Virus record (IMG/VR): IMGVR_UViG_3300030329_006476
Coordinates: 39,800-103,799 of that record
Direction: 5' to 3' (one strand)
DNA: 64,000 bases
Origin: a virus
This document shows, in pieces, positions 15,250 to 21,971 of this stretch; within the stretch, counting starts at the first letter, position 1; the number at the start of each line of letters is the position of its first letter. Made by a program: the position numbers and the translations under genes. The notes beneath the pieces are model-generated. The model did no database searches, was not told where the DNA came from, and saw only the letters and a list, made by a program, of their open reading frames with translations.

Positions 15250-15675
15250 TTACATTACAATACTCCATTCTTCCGCTTTGTCAAGCCAATCTTTATATTT
15301 CTCCTTTCCCCCTCTAGCAGACCAATCGGAGTCAATAGTGAGCTTGGAAGAGATGCCTCCCCTCGGATTGAAGACCATGACCAAGCGCAACCTGTCTGGC
15401 TCATATGCCTCCATGAGATGGTCGTAAAAAATATTTATTAATCTTTCATAGGAAACCACTATATCTCTTAAATGAAAAACATATTGCTTGAGGCTTTTTA
15501 ATTCTATTATTTTTCCTTTGGGGTAAAAACTTATATAAGCATTCGCAAAGTCAGGCTGTTCCCTGACTCCAAGAAAGGTAAATTCAGGTATCTTGACCTT
15601 TATTTCGTATGCACCTTTGCTCGGGTTGGGTAAAGATTTTAGGATGCCTTTATTTATTTGGTCGTATTTTTTCAT
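15250..15675 (-). CDS. QueF-like (preQ0 reductase family) protein lacking the catalytic Cys
   Basis: 141 aa, against about 165 for single-domain QueF. Matches the T-fold QueF family: PEFTFLG at residues 30-36, QPDFANAYIS, KSLKQYVFHLRD, a conserved Glu in SYERLIN and FNPRGGISS. In QueF the motif PEFTxLCP supplies the Cys that forms a thioimide with preQ0. Here that position is Gly36, and the neighbouring Pro is also changed. The Asp of QPDF and the substrate-binding Glu77 remain. It may bind a 7-deazaguanine without reducing it, or do another reaction. No other queuosine-pathway gene is visible in the window. Confidence 0.8.
   Translation of the reverse strand: MKKYDQINKGILKSLPNPSKGAYEIKVKIPEFTFLGVREQPDFANAYISFYPKGKIIELKSLKQYVFHLRDIVVSYERLINIFYDHLMEAYEPDRLRLVMVFNPRGGISSKLTIDSDWSARGGKEKYKDWLDKAEEWSIVM
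15257..15284 (-). promoter_or_regulatory. sigma70-like promoter inside the QueF-like gene
   Basis: TTGACA (15284-15279), 16-bp spacer, TATTGT (15262-15257), then a leader of about 23 nt with GGAG before the ATG at 15233. Confidence 0.55.
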
Positions 15676-15818
15676 CAGAGGAGAATGCTGAGAATAAACC
15701 CGCAGGTTTTCAAAAACTTAAGCTCAGGCAAACGAACGAAAGTAAAAAAGCGTTGGCAATATTTCCTCGAAAGGAATCTTCCTCTATAAAGGGCATATTT
15801 GGCTGTAATGTATTTCAT
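15675..15818 (-). CDS. hypothetical basic protein (47 aa)
   Basis: MKYITAKYALYRGRFLSRKY, Arg/Phe-rich, ending in a short hydrophobic tail. A TGATG overlap with the QueF-like start supports the frame. Function unknown. Confidence 0.5.
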   Translation of the reverse strand: MKYITAKYALYRGRFLSRKYCQRFFTFVRLPELKFLKTCGFILSILL

Positions 15819-15833
15819 AAGTCTTTTATTACA

Positions 15834-16103
15834 CTACCAACTATTAAAGGTTATGTTTTCTCTATTATTTAAATGCTCTTTAATTTCTTTTAATATTTGC
15901 CTTAGAATATCTTTCTGGGCAAGTATCTTGAGTCTGCCCTCTGACCTTGGGCATTTCTCGTATTGTTTATCAAGGTTCTTAATCATATCCTCTATTATCG
16001 AACGATCAAATCTCCCCTTATAAGACCAACCTAGGTCGAAGCCTCGTTGCAGACCTTTTTGGTGAGCTTCCTCGAACTCGTTATTTATTCCATTATCCCA
16101 CAT
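15834..16103 (-). CDS. hypothetical helical protein (89 aa)
   Basis: Starts MWDNGINNEFEEAHQKG with a TGATG junction to the upstream gene, which decides the start. A GFDLGW-type glycine motif precedes a long basic helix (KILAQKDILRQILKEIKEHL). No family recognised. Confidence 0.6.
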   Translation of the reverse strand: MWDNGINNEFEEAHQKGLQRGFDLGWSYKGRFDRSIIEDMIKNLDKQYEKCPRSEGRLKILAQKDILRQILKEIKEHLNNRENITFNSW

Positions 16104-16237
16104 CACAGACCCCTCAATAAACGAGGGTCAACATAATAACCCCCAGAAGAAACGCTCTCGGTCTCATCCCACAAAGGGTCAAGGAAATTTTCCACATACA
16201 AATCCCAAATACTTTTGCCGTAGGTATCCGTATTCAT
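16103..16237 (-). CDS. hypothetical small protein (44 aa)
   Basis: MNTDTYGKSIWDLYVENFLD, then a Ser/Gly-rich end. Its start and stop both overlap neighbouring genes by 1-3 nt. No family recognised. Confidence 0.5.
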   Translation of the reverse strand: MNTDTYGKSIWDLYVENFLDPLWDETESVSSGGYYVDPRLLRGL

Positions 16238-16521
16238 TATCCTCCCTCCTCCACGCATTGCCATCCTTCTTCATAAGCCCCTTCAGGGGGCGCAGGATAG
16301 GATTCCTTGTCCTTTAAGTCAAAACCCTCGGGAACATACATCCAATGCGTCACATCGCCCGTAAGCCATCCATTCGCGCCTCCAAAGACATGACCAGTTT
16401 CAGGGCAGTAATCCACCTCAATCCCATCGTATTTTCCTGCATGAACACCCACGCCATCAAAAAAATAAAAAAGTAGCCTCTCTTTCTCAGGCACTTCGTC
16501 CTCTATATTAATCCACTTCAT
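16237..16521 (-). CDS. DUF551-type protein
   Basis: 94 aa. MKWINIEDEVPEKERLLFYF, then GVHAGKYDG, and HVFGGANGWLTGDVTHWMYV with a final Pro: the DUF551 pattern (W.....R.P......V......G.....VTHWMP.P) common in phages. Function unknown. Start and stop overlap neighbours. Confidence 0.75.
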   Translation of the reverse strand: MKWINIEDEVPEKERLLFYFFDGVGVHAGKYDGIEVDYCPETGHVFGGANGWLTGDVTHWMYVPEGFDLKDKESYPAPPEGAYEEGWQCVEEGG

Positions 16522-16777
16522 TTATAAATTTATTTAAAGTTCCTTTTTCTATATATAATTCATCCTCTAGCATAGGTATGATTGTTTCACCTATTTCTAT
16601 ATCATGATCCGCGCTCAAGGAATCAAGTAATGAAACTATACCTTTTCCTGTATTTTCCCTGCCTTCTGTACCACTAAGAAACAAGTTGTCGGCAGTTACA
16701 AGCATAAGGTCGTCAAGTTTAATGATGATTGCAGATACTGCATCTTCGGTTCCTCTTATTCCTAGTTTAATTTTCAT
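16508..16777 (-). CDS. hypothetical protein (89 aa)
   Basis: MKIKLGIRGTEDAVSAIIIK, alternating hydrophobic strands and an acidic C-terminus. A TTGACA-17-TGTAAT pair within the upstream gene (minus strand, about 16847-16875) could drive it with a leader of roughly 60 nt. No family recognised. Confidence 0.55.
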   Translation of the reverse strand: MKIKLGIRGTEDAVSAIIIKLDDLMLVTADNLFLSGTEGRENTGKGIVSLLDSLSADHDIEIGETIIPMLEDELYIEKGTLNKFINEVD

Positions 16778-16808
16778 GTCGATATTTCGCTATTTTGTAA
16801 ACATGTAT

Positions 16809-16949
16809 TTATGATCTGTCGATGAGATAAACATAAGCCTTGATTACAACATAGATACCAACGAATGTCAAGACAAATTTCCAGAAACCCATCTCTAAAA
16901 CACCTTCACTCCAAAACATTTCGGTAAAAGTCTTTACAAGGTCGCCCAT
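16809..16949 (-). CDS. small single-pass membrane protein (46 aa)
   Basis: A polar N-terminus (MGDLVKTFTEMFWSEGV), then a hydrophobic helix (FWKFVLTFVGIYVVIKAYVY). Part of a run of four membrane genes (16809-17472). The ATG directly follows the upstream TAG. Confidence 0.55.
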   Translation of the reverse strand: MGDLVKTFTEMFWSEGVLEMGFWKFVLTFVGIYVVIKAYVYLIDRS

Positions 16950-17021
16950 CTATCTCCAAAGGATCACAACAATAGCCACTGCTATCATCAACACCCAACC
17001 CCATGATATTTTATCTTCCAT
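16950..17021 (-). CDS. tiny single-pass membrane protein (23 aa)
   Basis: MEDKISWGWVLMIAVAIVVI followed by LWR. It overlaps the upstream VanZ-like gene by 11 nt and abuts the next gene. Size and hydrophobicity resemble phage membrane micro-proteins. Function unknown. Confidence 0.5.
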   Translation of the reverse strand: MEDKISWGWVLMIAVAIVVILWR

Positions 17022-17385
17022 TATTTGAAAAAAGTTTAAACACACTTACAAGCGCCAATACCCCTGCGCATCCTGCACCTATGTCATCTAAATTAAAGTG
17101 TCTATTAGGGAAGATGGCTTGAGAGCCTTCCTCAACCAACAAAAGAGACATGACCCAAAAAGCTATGCGATTAGGACAAAAACGATGCCTACAGATATGA
17201 CACATCATAAAGGCTATGGCGCCAGCACCCCAAAAATGAAGCATCTTGTCTCCCCCTGCATAAACCTCAATAGTTGTAGCTATACCCCCACCAATATTAA
17301 AAGTTTTAAAGATGGATAGACAACCAAGAAAAAAAACAAAAAGAACAAAAGCTATTTTTATTAAAATATCAACAGATTTCTCCAT
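17011..17385 (-). CDS. VanZ-like membrane protein
   Basis: 124 aa, about four membrane helices. The VanZ pattern is clear: GGDKMLHFWGAGAIAF early, then VEEGSQAIFPNRHFNLDDIG (the E..Q...P.R...D...N/G block) and a last helix. VanZ-family proteins are integral membrane proteins. The founding member gives low-level teicoplanin resistance, but most have no known activity. Flanked by three very small membrane genes. Confidence 0.7.
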   Translation of the reverse strand: MEKSVDILIKIAFVLFVFFLGCLSIFKTFNIGGGIATTIEVYAGGDKMLHFWGAGAIAFMMCHICRHRFCPNRIAFWVMSLLLVEEGSQAIFPNRHFNLDDIGAGCAGVLALVSVFKLFSNNGR

Positions 17386-17472
17386 TTACCTATTCCAGAA
17401 ATTCTTAATTATTTCAAATGTAAAAACTATAACCACAAAAGCGGCTATATAAAAAAAAGGGTCAGTCGTCAT
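17386..17472 (-). CDS. tiny single-pass membrane protein (28 aa)
   Basis: MTTDPFFYIAAFVVIVFTFE, then IIKNFWNR. It overlaps the upstream gene by 11 nt and ends 1 nt before the VanZ-like start. Function unknown. Confidence 0.5.
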   Translation of the reverse strand: MTTDPFFYIAAFVVIVFTFEIIKNFWNR

Positions 17473-17647
17473 TTTTTATCTCCATCAACTCTTTTATCCA
17501 TTTTTTGGCATCTTCTAATTCATCAAAGATTTTACCCCAATTCTTTTTGTGTGGCTTGTTGACGGCATGAAGTAATTCAACCGCCAGTTCGTTTAGTTCT
17601 TCAGCGCACTTTAAAAAAATATGTTTTTCTTCGTCACTTAGTTTCAT
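17462..17647 (-). CDS. MazG-like nucleotide pyrophosphohydrolase-like protein (small)
   Basis: The start at 17647 (MKLSDEEKHIFLKCAEE) is preferred over 17689 because it overlaps the upstream stop region. The E-E-x-x-E pattern (KCAEELNELAVELLHAVNKP) and later DELEDAKKWIKEL recall the metal-binding helices of MazG/all-alpha NTP pyrophosphohydrolases. At 61 aa it is shorter than typical members, so the assignment is tentative. Confidence 0.5.
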   Translation of the reverse strand: MKLSDEEKHIFLKCAEELNELAVELLHAVNKPHKKNWGKIFDELEDAKKWIKELMEIKNDD

Positions 17648-17915
17648 CTTGCTTGGGGAGGGAGGATAGCATGGCTCGGTAGTTTTCAACGGTTATAGCT
17701 ACCTGTAGTTCTTTGGTGAGACATTTGTCGCACTCCTTGAGATATTCTTCGCCATGATGGATTATTTGTTTAGCAGTAGCAATATAGGTTTTATTTAATA
17801 CTCTTACTTTCTCGGGAAAATACTCCGTAGGATGCTTGAGTAGGTCTCTTTTGATTAAGGTAGCGCGTTGAATGCCCTCTTCGTAAGCGTTGTAATGATG
17901 AGATAAAGTGTCCAT
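17634..17915 (-). CDS. hypothetical helical protein (93 aa)
   Basis: All-helical, with CDKC near residue 62 (EYLKECDKCLTKELQ). It overlaps the next gene by 14 nt. No family recognised. Confidence 0.6.
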   Translation of the reverse strand: MDTLSHHYNAYEEGIQRATLIKRDLLKHPTEYFPEKVRVLNKTYIATAKQIIHHGEEYLKECDKCLTKELQVAITVENYRAMLSSLPKQDETK

Positions 17916-17930
17916 GAAGCAATTTACACT

Positions 17931-18866
17931 TTAAAAAGCCTCGCATACCTCTCGACCTTTCGATGTTATTTTGCGCTTTCCGTCGATTTCCATAAGATTT
18001 TTGCTTAAAAGATATAGCTCATGGTCTCGCTGTATCGAGGTCTTGCTCATGCCTAATTTTGCGCACAAAGTGGTTAAGGTGAGCGCTCCATGATTGTGGA
18101 GCTTTTCCAGAATCTGTTTTTCGGTATAAGTAATTCCAAGAGGCAAAATGCCAACTGCATCTTGCAATGCCTTAAAATCATCAAGATTAAAATCAAACTT
18201 ATCCTTGGCTCCGCAATAAAGAGCGATTTCCTTTGCCCGTTTAACGGCGCTACGAGCATTCCCTCGGAGAGTCCCGACAATTGCCTTGAGGCAATCGGGA
18301 GGAAAGAAGGTTTCGGGAGCGCATAACTCCAAGATTTTGCCTAATTCAATATCGCTATACGGCTCAAAATCAATAACCGTCAGCCTATCCTTGAGTGGAG
18401 GAAACAATTTGTCCGACTCCGTAGTGGCAAAGATGAAAGTTTGGCGCTTAAAATCAAACTCAAAATTCATCTCATTCCAAGAGATAGTCTTGCGAGACTT
18501 CTTTTCGCTATTAAAGACTGTTAGAAACGCCTGTTCTAGGTCGGAAGGCAACTCATGAGCCTCATCGAACAAGACCACTATTTCGTTATCCGCTATCAAC
18601 GGAAGAAATATTTGCTCGAAAAACTGCTCATTATTCTTGATGGTAGAACAGTTGAGTTCCAAGAAGGGGCGCTTTGCTCCATCCTCGGTATAAAGGTTTT
18701 TGGCAAAAGCCTTGGCGAACTCGGTCTTGCCTATTCCCGCCCTTCCTGCAAAAAAGAGAAAAGGACATTGGCGAGTCTTATTGAAAGCTTCTATATAGAA
18801 GGCAAGCTTCTTTTTTACCGCCCGTTGCCCCACAAGGTCTGGAAAATATTTATCACTCATCATCAA
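17931..18866 (-). CDS. RuvB-like AAA+ ATPase
   Basis: 311 aa, a little short for RuvB (about 335). LVGQRAVKKKLAFYIEA opens the AAA+ domain. Walker A is GRAGIGKTE, Walker B is VVLFDEAHEL, sensor 1 lies in FIFATTESDKLFPPLKDR, followed by the small helical lid (RGNARSAVKRAKEIAL) and a C-terminal winged helix (LTTLCAKLGMSKTSIQRDHE). This domain order is that of the Holliday-junction branch-migration motor RuvB. No RuvA or RuvC is seen in the window. Overlaps the upstream gene by 14 nt. Confidence 0.8.
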   Translation of the reverse strand: MMMSDKYFPDLVGQRAVKKKLAFYIEAFNKTRQCPFLFFAGRAGIGKTEFAKAFAKNLYTEDGAKRPFLELNCSTIKNNEQFFEQIFLPLIADNEIVVLFDEAHELPSDLEQAFLTVFNSEKKSRKTISWNEMNFEFDFKRQTFIFATTESDKLFPPLKDRLTVIDFEPYSDIELGKILELCAPETFFPPDCLKAIVGTLRGNARSAVKRAKEIALYCGAKDKFDFNLDDFKALQDAVGILPLGITYTEKQILEKLHNHGALTLTTLCAKLGMSKTSIQRDHELYLLSKNLMEIDGKRKITSKGREVCEAF

Positions 18867-19200
18867 ATTGGGTTAAGGTGTATTCGATTTTTGACTCAAC
18901 ATCCTGAGCGTATTGAGGTTTTTGAGAATTGTCAAGAGAATTCTTGGTATTTTTTGAGGCTGACCCCTCTTTATAGCAAGACTTGCATTGCGACCGCTTC
19001 CCGAATTGCCTACGCTTATCGTTATTAAAGCAATCCAAAGGAAGAAACTCATTGCACTTACTGCACTTTTTCTTCGCCTCTAGAGCGCCTCGGATAACTT
19101 CTAGCCAAGAAGAACTAACAAGAATGGTGGCTTTTCTGCCCACATAATCTCCAAGCTCTTCGTAAGTTATTTCGGTATGTAAGGATGAATTTTTTGACAT
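18853..19200 (-). CDS. zinc-finger protein (115 aa)
   Basis: The centre holds CSKCNEFLPLDCF and RSQCKSCYKEG, a CxxC...CxxC zinc site of the kind found at the N-terminus of many HNH nucleases. No HNH core follows, so this is a stand-alone zinc-binding protein. It heads an operon with the RuvB-like gene; its promoter ends 9 nt before the ATG. Confidence 0.65.
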   Translation of the reverse strand: MSKNSSLHTEITYEELGDYVGRKATILVSSSWLEVIRGALEAKKKCSKCNEFLPLDCFNNDKRRQFGKRSQCKSCYKEGSASKNTKNSLDNSQKPQYAQDVESKIEYTLTQFDDE

Positions 19201-19209
19201 GATGCCCTC

Positions 19210-19238
19210 ACCCTACAGCATCTTCAGGGGAATGTCAA
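19210..19238 (-). promoter_or_regulatory. sigma70-like promoter
   Basis: TTGACA (19238-19233), 17-bp spacer, TAGGGT (19215-19210), 9 nt to the ATG at 19200. It overlaps the 3' end of the upstream gene. Confidence 0.65.
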
Positions 19239-19735
19239 GGACATTTATAATTTTTAACTTCTTTGTACAACAGGCGCGAGGAGCGACGATGAGATTTAAT
19301 CAAGTCCTTCGTGCTGTTGCCCAAGTCATCAATAAGCGCGGGATCAGATATTTCATGGTGAGCAGGGATGTCGTAAGGATATTCGGTATAAAATGCCTTA
19401 ATGTCCTTTATGGTATGAAGATGTTTTAAGTATAAAGCCTCTAAGTCTTTGGAGACCCTCTTTATTTGCGAAAGAAGAGTATTTCGATCTATGGGAACTT
19501 CCTCCGCATCGTATCCTTCTAGAAGAGATTGGACTTCATTTACTAACTCCGTAGGAAGCGTAGCTTCAAATGCAGGATCAGACTCCATCTGACGCATGGC
19601 TTCGATCACGGGTTGATAAAAAAACATCCGCGCCCTTTCGGCTAGGAAGGAGAACTCCTCTTCAAGCACGTTTATTTGCTGAAGATAAAAATTGTGGCTC
19701 TCCCACAAAGTATTAATTTTTTCCGAATGATCCAT
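19235..19735 (-). CDS. hypothetical helical protein (166 aa)
   Basis: Mostly helical with coiled-coil character (LTELVNEVQSLLEGYDAEEV region, then SQIKRVSKDLEALYLKHLH). No family recognised. Confidence 0.6.
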   Translation of the reverse strand: MDHSEKINTLWESHNFYLQQINVLEEEFSFLAERARMFFYQPVIEAMRQMESDPAFEATLPTELVNEVQSLLEGYDAEEVPIDRNTLLSQIKRVSKDLEALYLKHLHTIKDIKAFYTEYPYDIPAHHEISDPALIDDLGNSTKDLIKSHRRSSRLLYKEVKNYKCP

Positions 19736-19744
19736 CCTCTTATA

Positions 19745-19915
19745 TTAGATGAATTTGTGGAGGATTTCTAGCTGTGAGGTTCCTAGATATTTGCAAAAAT
19801 AAGCACAGAATTCAGTGGTCTCACGCGCATTCCATTGCCTGACGGCATCGCCCACCTCAGTATATTTACCGTCTTGCCATAGCTCGGTCAAATTCAAAAA
19901 AGAAACATTGTTCAT
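19745..19915 (-). CDS. hypothetical protein (56 aa)
   Basis: MNNVSFLNLTELWQDGKYTE, then Cys-containing helices. Its leader holds a tandem 10-bp repeat (19924-19943) and a TTGACA at 19975-19980. No family recognised. Confidence 0.6.
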   Translation of the reverse strand: MNNVSFLNLTELWQDGKYTEVGDAVRQWNARETTEFCAYFCKYLGTSQLEILHKFI

Positions 19916-19923
19916 ATAGTATA

Positions 19924-19943
19924 TTGGTTAGTATTGGTTAGTA
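19924..19943. repeat. tandem 10-bp direct repeat in a gene leader
   Basis: TTGGTTAGTA occurs twice back to back, ending 9 nt before the ATG at 19915 on the minus strand. It could be a protein- or ribosome-binding element in the leader. No function is demonstrable from sequence. Confidence 0.6.
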
Positions 19944-19951
19944 ATGAGGGC

Positions 19952-19980
19952 AATCATGCATATTTATTTAGTCCTGTCAA
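19952..19980 (-). promoter_or_regulatory. possible promoter with weak -10
   Basis: TTGACA (19980-19975), 17-bp spacer, ATGATT (19957-19952), 36 nt to the ATG at 19915. The -10 is poor, so an activator or another sigma factor may be needed. Confidence 0.4.
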
Positions 19981-20165
19981 GAGTTTTTTTCAAAAAGGTA
20001 ATCCAGAATATTCTGAACCACGGCTCCATCCTTGGTCATGATAGCCTCTCCATGCGAAAGAACGATCTTCCACATTGAATAATTTTTGCGCTCTTTTAAA
20101 TAGATTATGTGCGCGCCATTAATATAAAAGATTTCACCATTGTTGTCTGTTACTTTAAATGTCAT
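19977..20165 (-). CDS. FlbD-like small protein (62 aa)
   Basis: MTFKVTDNNGEIFYINGAHI, then WKIVLSHGEAIMTKDGAVVQ. The pattern (NG..F.IN..HI......I.L..G) resembles the small FlbD-type proteins; a LytTR-like strand is an alternative reading. It overlaps the sigma factor gene upstream by 11 nt, so the two are made together. Confidence 0.45.
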   Translation of the reverse strand: MTFKVTDNNGEIFYINGAHIIYLKERKNYSMWKIVLSHGEAIMTKDGAVVQNILDYLFEKNS

Positions 20166-20673
20166 TTGAGTTGGGGGTTATAAGTTTTCGTATTTTAGCA
20201 ATGAGGCGAGACTTATAGACGCTGACTGAAGGGGTGGGGAGGGACATCGCTTCTGCAATTTCCCTCACCGTGTGACCGTCAACCAACAAATTAAATACCA
20301 TTTTTTCTTGAGCGCCTAAGTTTCGGTCGAGGGCTTTGAGGAAGTTTACCCTTTCGGTCTTGATGATCTCTGCAAAAGGGACATCGGCGAGCCAGTCAGG
20401 ATTAAGGGGCAAGTCGGCATCAATAGGAATGGTGGAGGCATGGGAGAGGCTGTCTCGCGATCTTCGGGTTAAATAGGCTTTTATTTGAAAGCGCGCGATC
20501 CCCAAAGCCCAACTCGAAAAGGGTCGAGAGGGGTCATAAAGAGACTCTTTGTTGATAAGGACTTCATTAGACAATTGAATAACATCTTGGGCATCCGCCT
20601 CATTAAAAATGCGGCGCTTGATATACTTTTCGAGTTGGGGTTGGACTTCTTCAATGGAGGACTGATAACACAT
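20155..20673 (-). CDS. ECF-type sigma factor
   Basis: 172 aa. Region 2 lies in residues 15-80 (EADAQDVIQLSNEVLINKES, then PFSSWALGIARFQIKAYLTR). Region 4 lies in 110-160 (LGAQEKMVFNLLVDGHTVRE, then IAEAMSLPTPSVSVYKSRLI), a classic sigma70 region-4 helix-turn-helix. It should redirect host RNA polymerase to a phage promoter class. It follows a 185-aa basic protein in the same operon (TAATG junction). Confidence 0.85.
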   Translation of the reverse strand: MCYQSSIEEVQPQLEKYIKRRIFNEADAQDVIQLSNEVLINKESLYDPSRPFSSWALGIARFQIKAYLTRRSRDSLSHASTIPIDADLPLNPDWLADVPFAEIIKTERVNFLKALDRNLGAQEKMVFNLLVDGHTVREIAEAMSLPTPSVSVYKSRLIAKIRKLITPNSNDI

Positions 20674-21230
20674 TAAAAGGGAACCGCATTATTTACAACG
20701 GCGGTTTGCTTTTTCGGTTTGGCTTTCGCCTTCTTGGTGGTTTTAGTCTTCTTTTTGGTTTTTTGAGGGAGATGCCATTTATATTGCTCTAGCACGAGGC
20801 TATTGGTGCCGTAGAGGTCGTCTACAGCTAAATGAAGGGTCTCCAAAGCATAGCGAGAAAGAGTAAGGGTTCCCCAATGTTGACCCGCATCAAGACGATT
20901 GTACACCCTTAGCAGAAGCTCTTTGGCCTCATCGGCGCTCGATGGGGAGGCGAGTTCCAATAAGTCCTTCCAGTAGCGATAAGTACCTCTCTGGCGATAG
21001 CGCTTCTTTATTTCGGCCTCTCTCTTCGCTTTGGTTCTCTCCTTGGGAGGTGAGAAATCCAATTCAGTCTGTATTTGCTCTATAATGGAAGACGGAAGAC
21101 GGAAAGAGGAGTCTTCCATTTTTTGCGCATGAAGATAAACGAGATTAAGTAAGTTTTGTTGGCGACGCAAAGCCTTCTCTTTTGAAATACCGCCATTGGC
21201 TTGGCGCGCACGCTGCATGGTCATAGTCAT
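20673..21230 (-). CDS. hypothetical protein with Lys-rich tail (185 aa)
   Basis: A basic helical N-terminal half, then a Lys/Thr-rich low-complexity tail (QKTKKKTKTTKKAKAKPKKQ) typical of nucleic-acid-binding extensions. It heads the sigma factor operon with a true leader: AAAGGATC before ATGACTATG (a nearby downstream ATG is an alternative). The promoter spacer carries a palindrome. Confidence 0.6.
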   Translation of the reverse strand: MTMTMQRARQANGGISKEKALRRQQNLLNLVYLHAQKMEDSSFRLPSSIIEQIQTELDFSPPKERTKAKREAEIKKRYRQRGTYRYWKDLLELASPSSADEAKELLLRVYNRLDAGQHWGTLTLSRYALETLHLAVDDLYGTNSLVLEQYKWHLPQKTKKKTKTTKKAKAKPKKQTAVVNNAVPF

Positions 21231-21270
21231 AGTATAAGATCCTTTGAGATTAATTTATTTAAAGAAGGCT

Positions 21271-21299
21271 ATCTTAGCATGCCTTCGAGGCATTGTCAA
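21271..21299 (-). promoter_or_regulatory. sigma70-like promoter with operator-like palindrome
   Basis: TTGACA (21299-21294), 17-bp spacer, TAAGAT (21276-21271). The spacer contains the palindrome ATGCCT-CGA-AGGCAT at 21279-21293. The leader is 40 nt with an AAGGA. A repressor bound to the spacer would block the polymerase. Confidence 0.65.
21279..21293. promoter_or_regulatory. palindromic operator candidate
   Basis: A perfect 6-bp inverted repeat with a 3-bp centre filling the -35/-10 spacer of the promoter for the sigma factor operon. GAAGGC and GCCTTC form a second, wider inverted repeat just downstream. Confidence 0.5.
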
Positions 21300-21304
21300 G
21301 GATA

Positions 21305-21562
21305 TTATTTGCGCGAATTTATTTGCAAAGAAAGATGGTAGCCATCGGACTCTTTCTTTATCGTAGCATCAATTTCGGTATGTCCCCGCGTATAAATTAA
21401 ATGAGAAATAATCTGGGAAAGGCGCACGGGACTTAACCCGCCATGCACGCTTCCCTCTTTATAGGGGTCATCAGAAATAAGAGATTGTATGACAGACTTA
21501 AGCTGTTTCATGGAAAAAGGCAAATCATCTTCAGGTAGTTGACCTTTATTGAACGCAATCAT
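21305..21562 (-). CDS. hypothetical protein (85 aa)
   Basis: MIAFNKGQLPEDDLPFSMKQ, then an amphipathic region and a C-terminal strand (SDGYHLSLQINSRK). It starts next to a divergent plus-strand gene. No family recognised. Confidence 0.6.
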   Translation of the reverse strand: MIAFNKGQLPEDDLPFSMKQLKSVIQSLISDDPYKEGSVHGGLSPVRLSQIISHLIYTRGHTEIDATIKKESDGYHLSLQINSRK

Positions 21563-21585
21563 TGAATATTTGTGTATATATAAAG

Positions 21586-21759
21586 GTGAAAAAGGCTAAA
21601 ATTACCCATAAAATAACATCCGATTTTGTAATAGATTTATATAAGAAAGCCCGAGAAGAAACAGGAGAGAAAAGAGAAAACCTACTCAAGCAAGCCAAGT
21701 TTTTCAGTAAACATATAGGGAAATATTTGGCTCAAGAGGTTTCGGAATCAAGCACCTGA
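21586..21759 (+). CDS. plus-strand hypothetical protein (57 aa), GTG start
   Basis: One of only two likely genes on this strand. The region 21563-21731 has no minus-strand gene and is purine-rich on the plus strand. The product is a charged helical protein (KITHKITSDFVIDLYKKARE, then ENLLKQAKFFSKHIGKYLAQ). GTG at 21586 is taken as the start; TTG at 21562 is an alternative. Its 3' end overlaps the end of the convergent minus-strand gene by 28 nt. It could act as a regulator made against the main operons, which is speculation. Confidence 0.55.
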   Translation: MKKAKITHKITSDFVIDLYKKAREETGEKRENLLKQAKFFSKHIGKYLAQEVSESST

Positions 21760-21971
21760 CTTTCGTCCTCCCACTCGTTCGAATAAGGATTTTTCTTCTC
21801 TACGGACAACAATTTCAAGTCTGAGTTTTTAGCCTTAATGCTTTCAAGCTGAAAAGCCAGCGCTTCTTCAGGGGTAAAACAGTTATAATAATGGTAAAAA
21901 GTGCTAATATCATCGGGATATTGGCACTTAATCCTAAAATCAAAACTTCTCTCAATCTTTTTCTTCTTCAC
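21732..21971 (-). CDS. hypothetical protein, DpnD-like pattern (79 aa)
   Basis: A GTG start at 21971 is chosen. The frame upstream of it is a Pro-rich shadow of the overlapping gene. The product has a basic start (MKKKKIERSFDFRIKCQYP), then TPEEALAFQLESIKAK, a strand-then-helix pattern like the DpnD/PcfM-like proteins. Confidence 0.5.
   Translation of the reverse strand: MKKKKIERSFDFRIKCQYPDDISTFYHYYNCFTPEEALAFQLESIKAKNSDLKLLSVEKKNPYSNEWEDESQVLDSETS

Noticed and set aside
18555-19028. 157-codon plus-strand frame
   Set aside because: Antisense to the RuvB-like and zinc-finger genes, both well supported.
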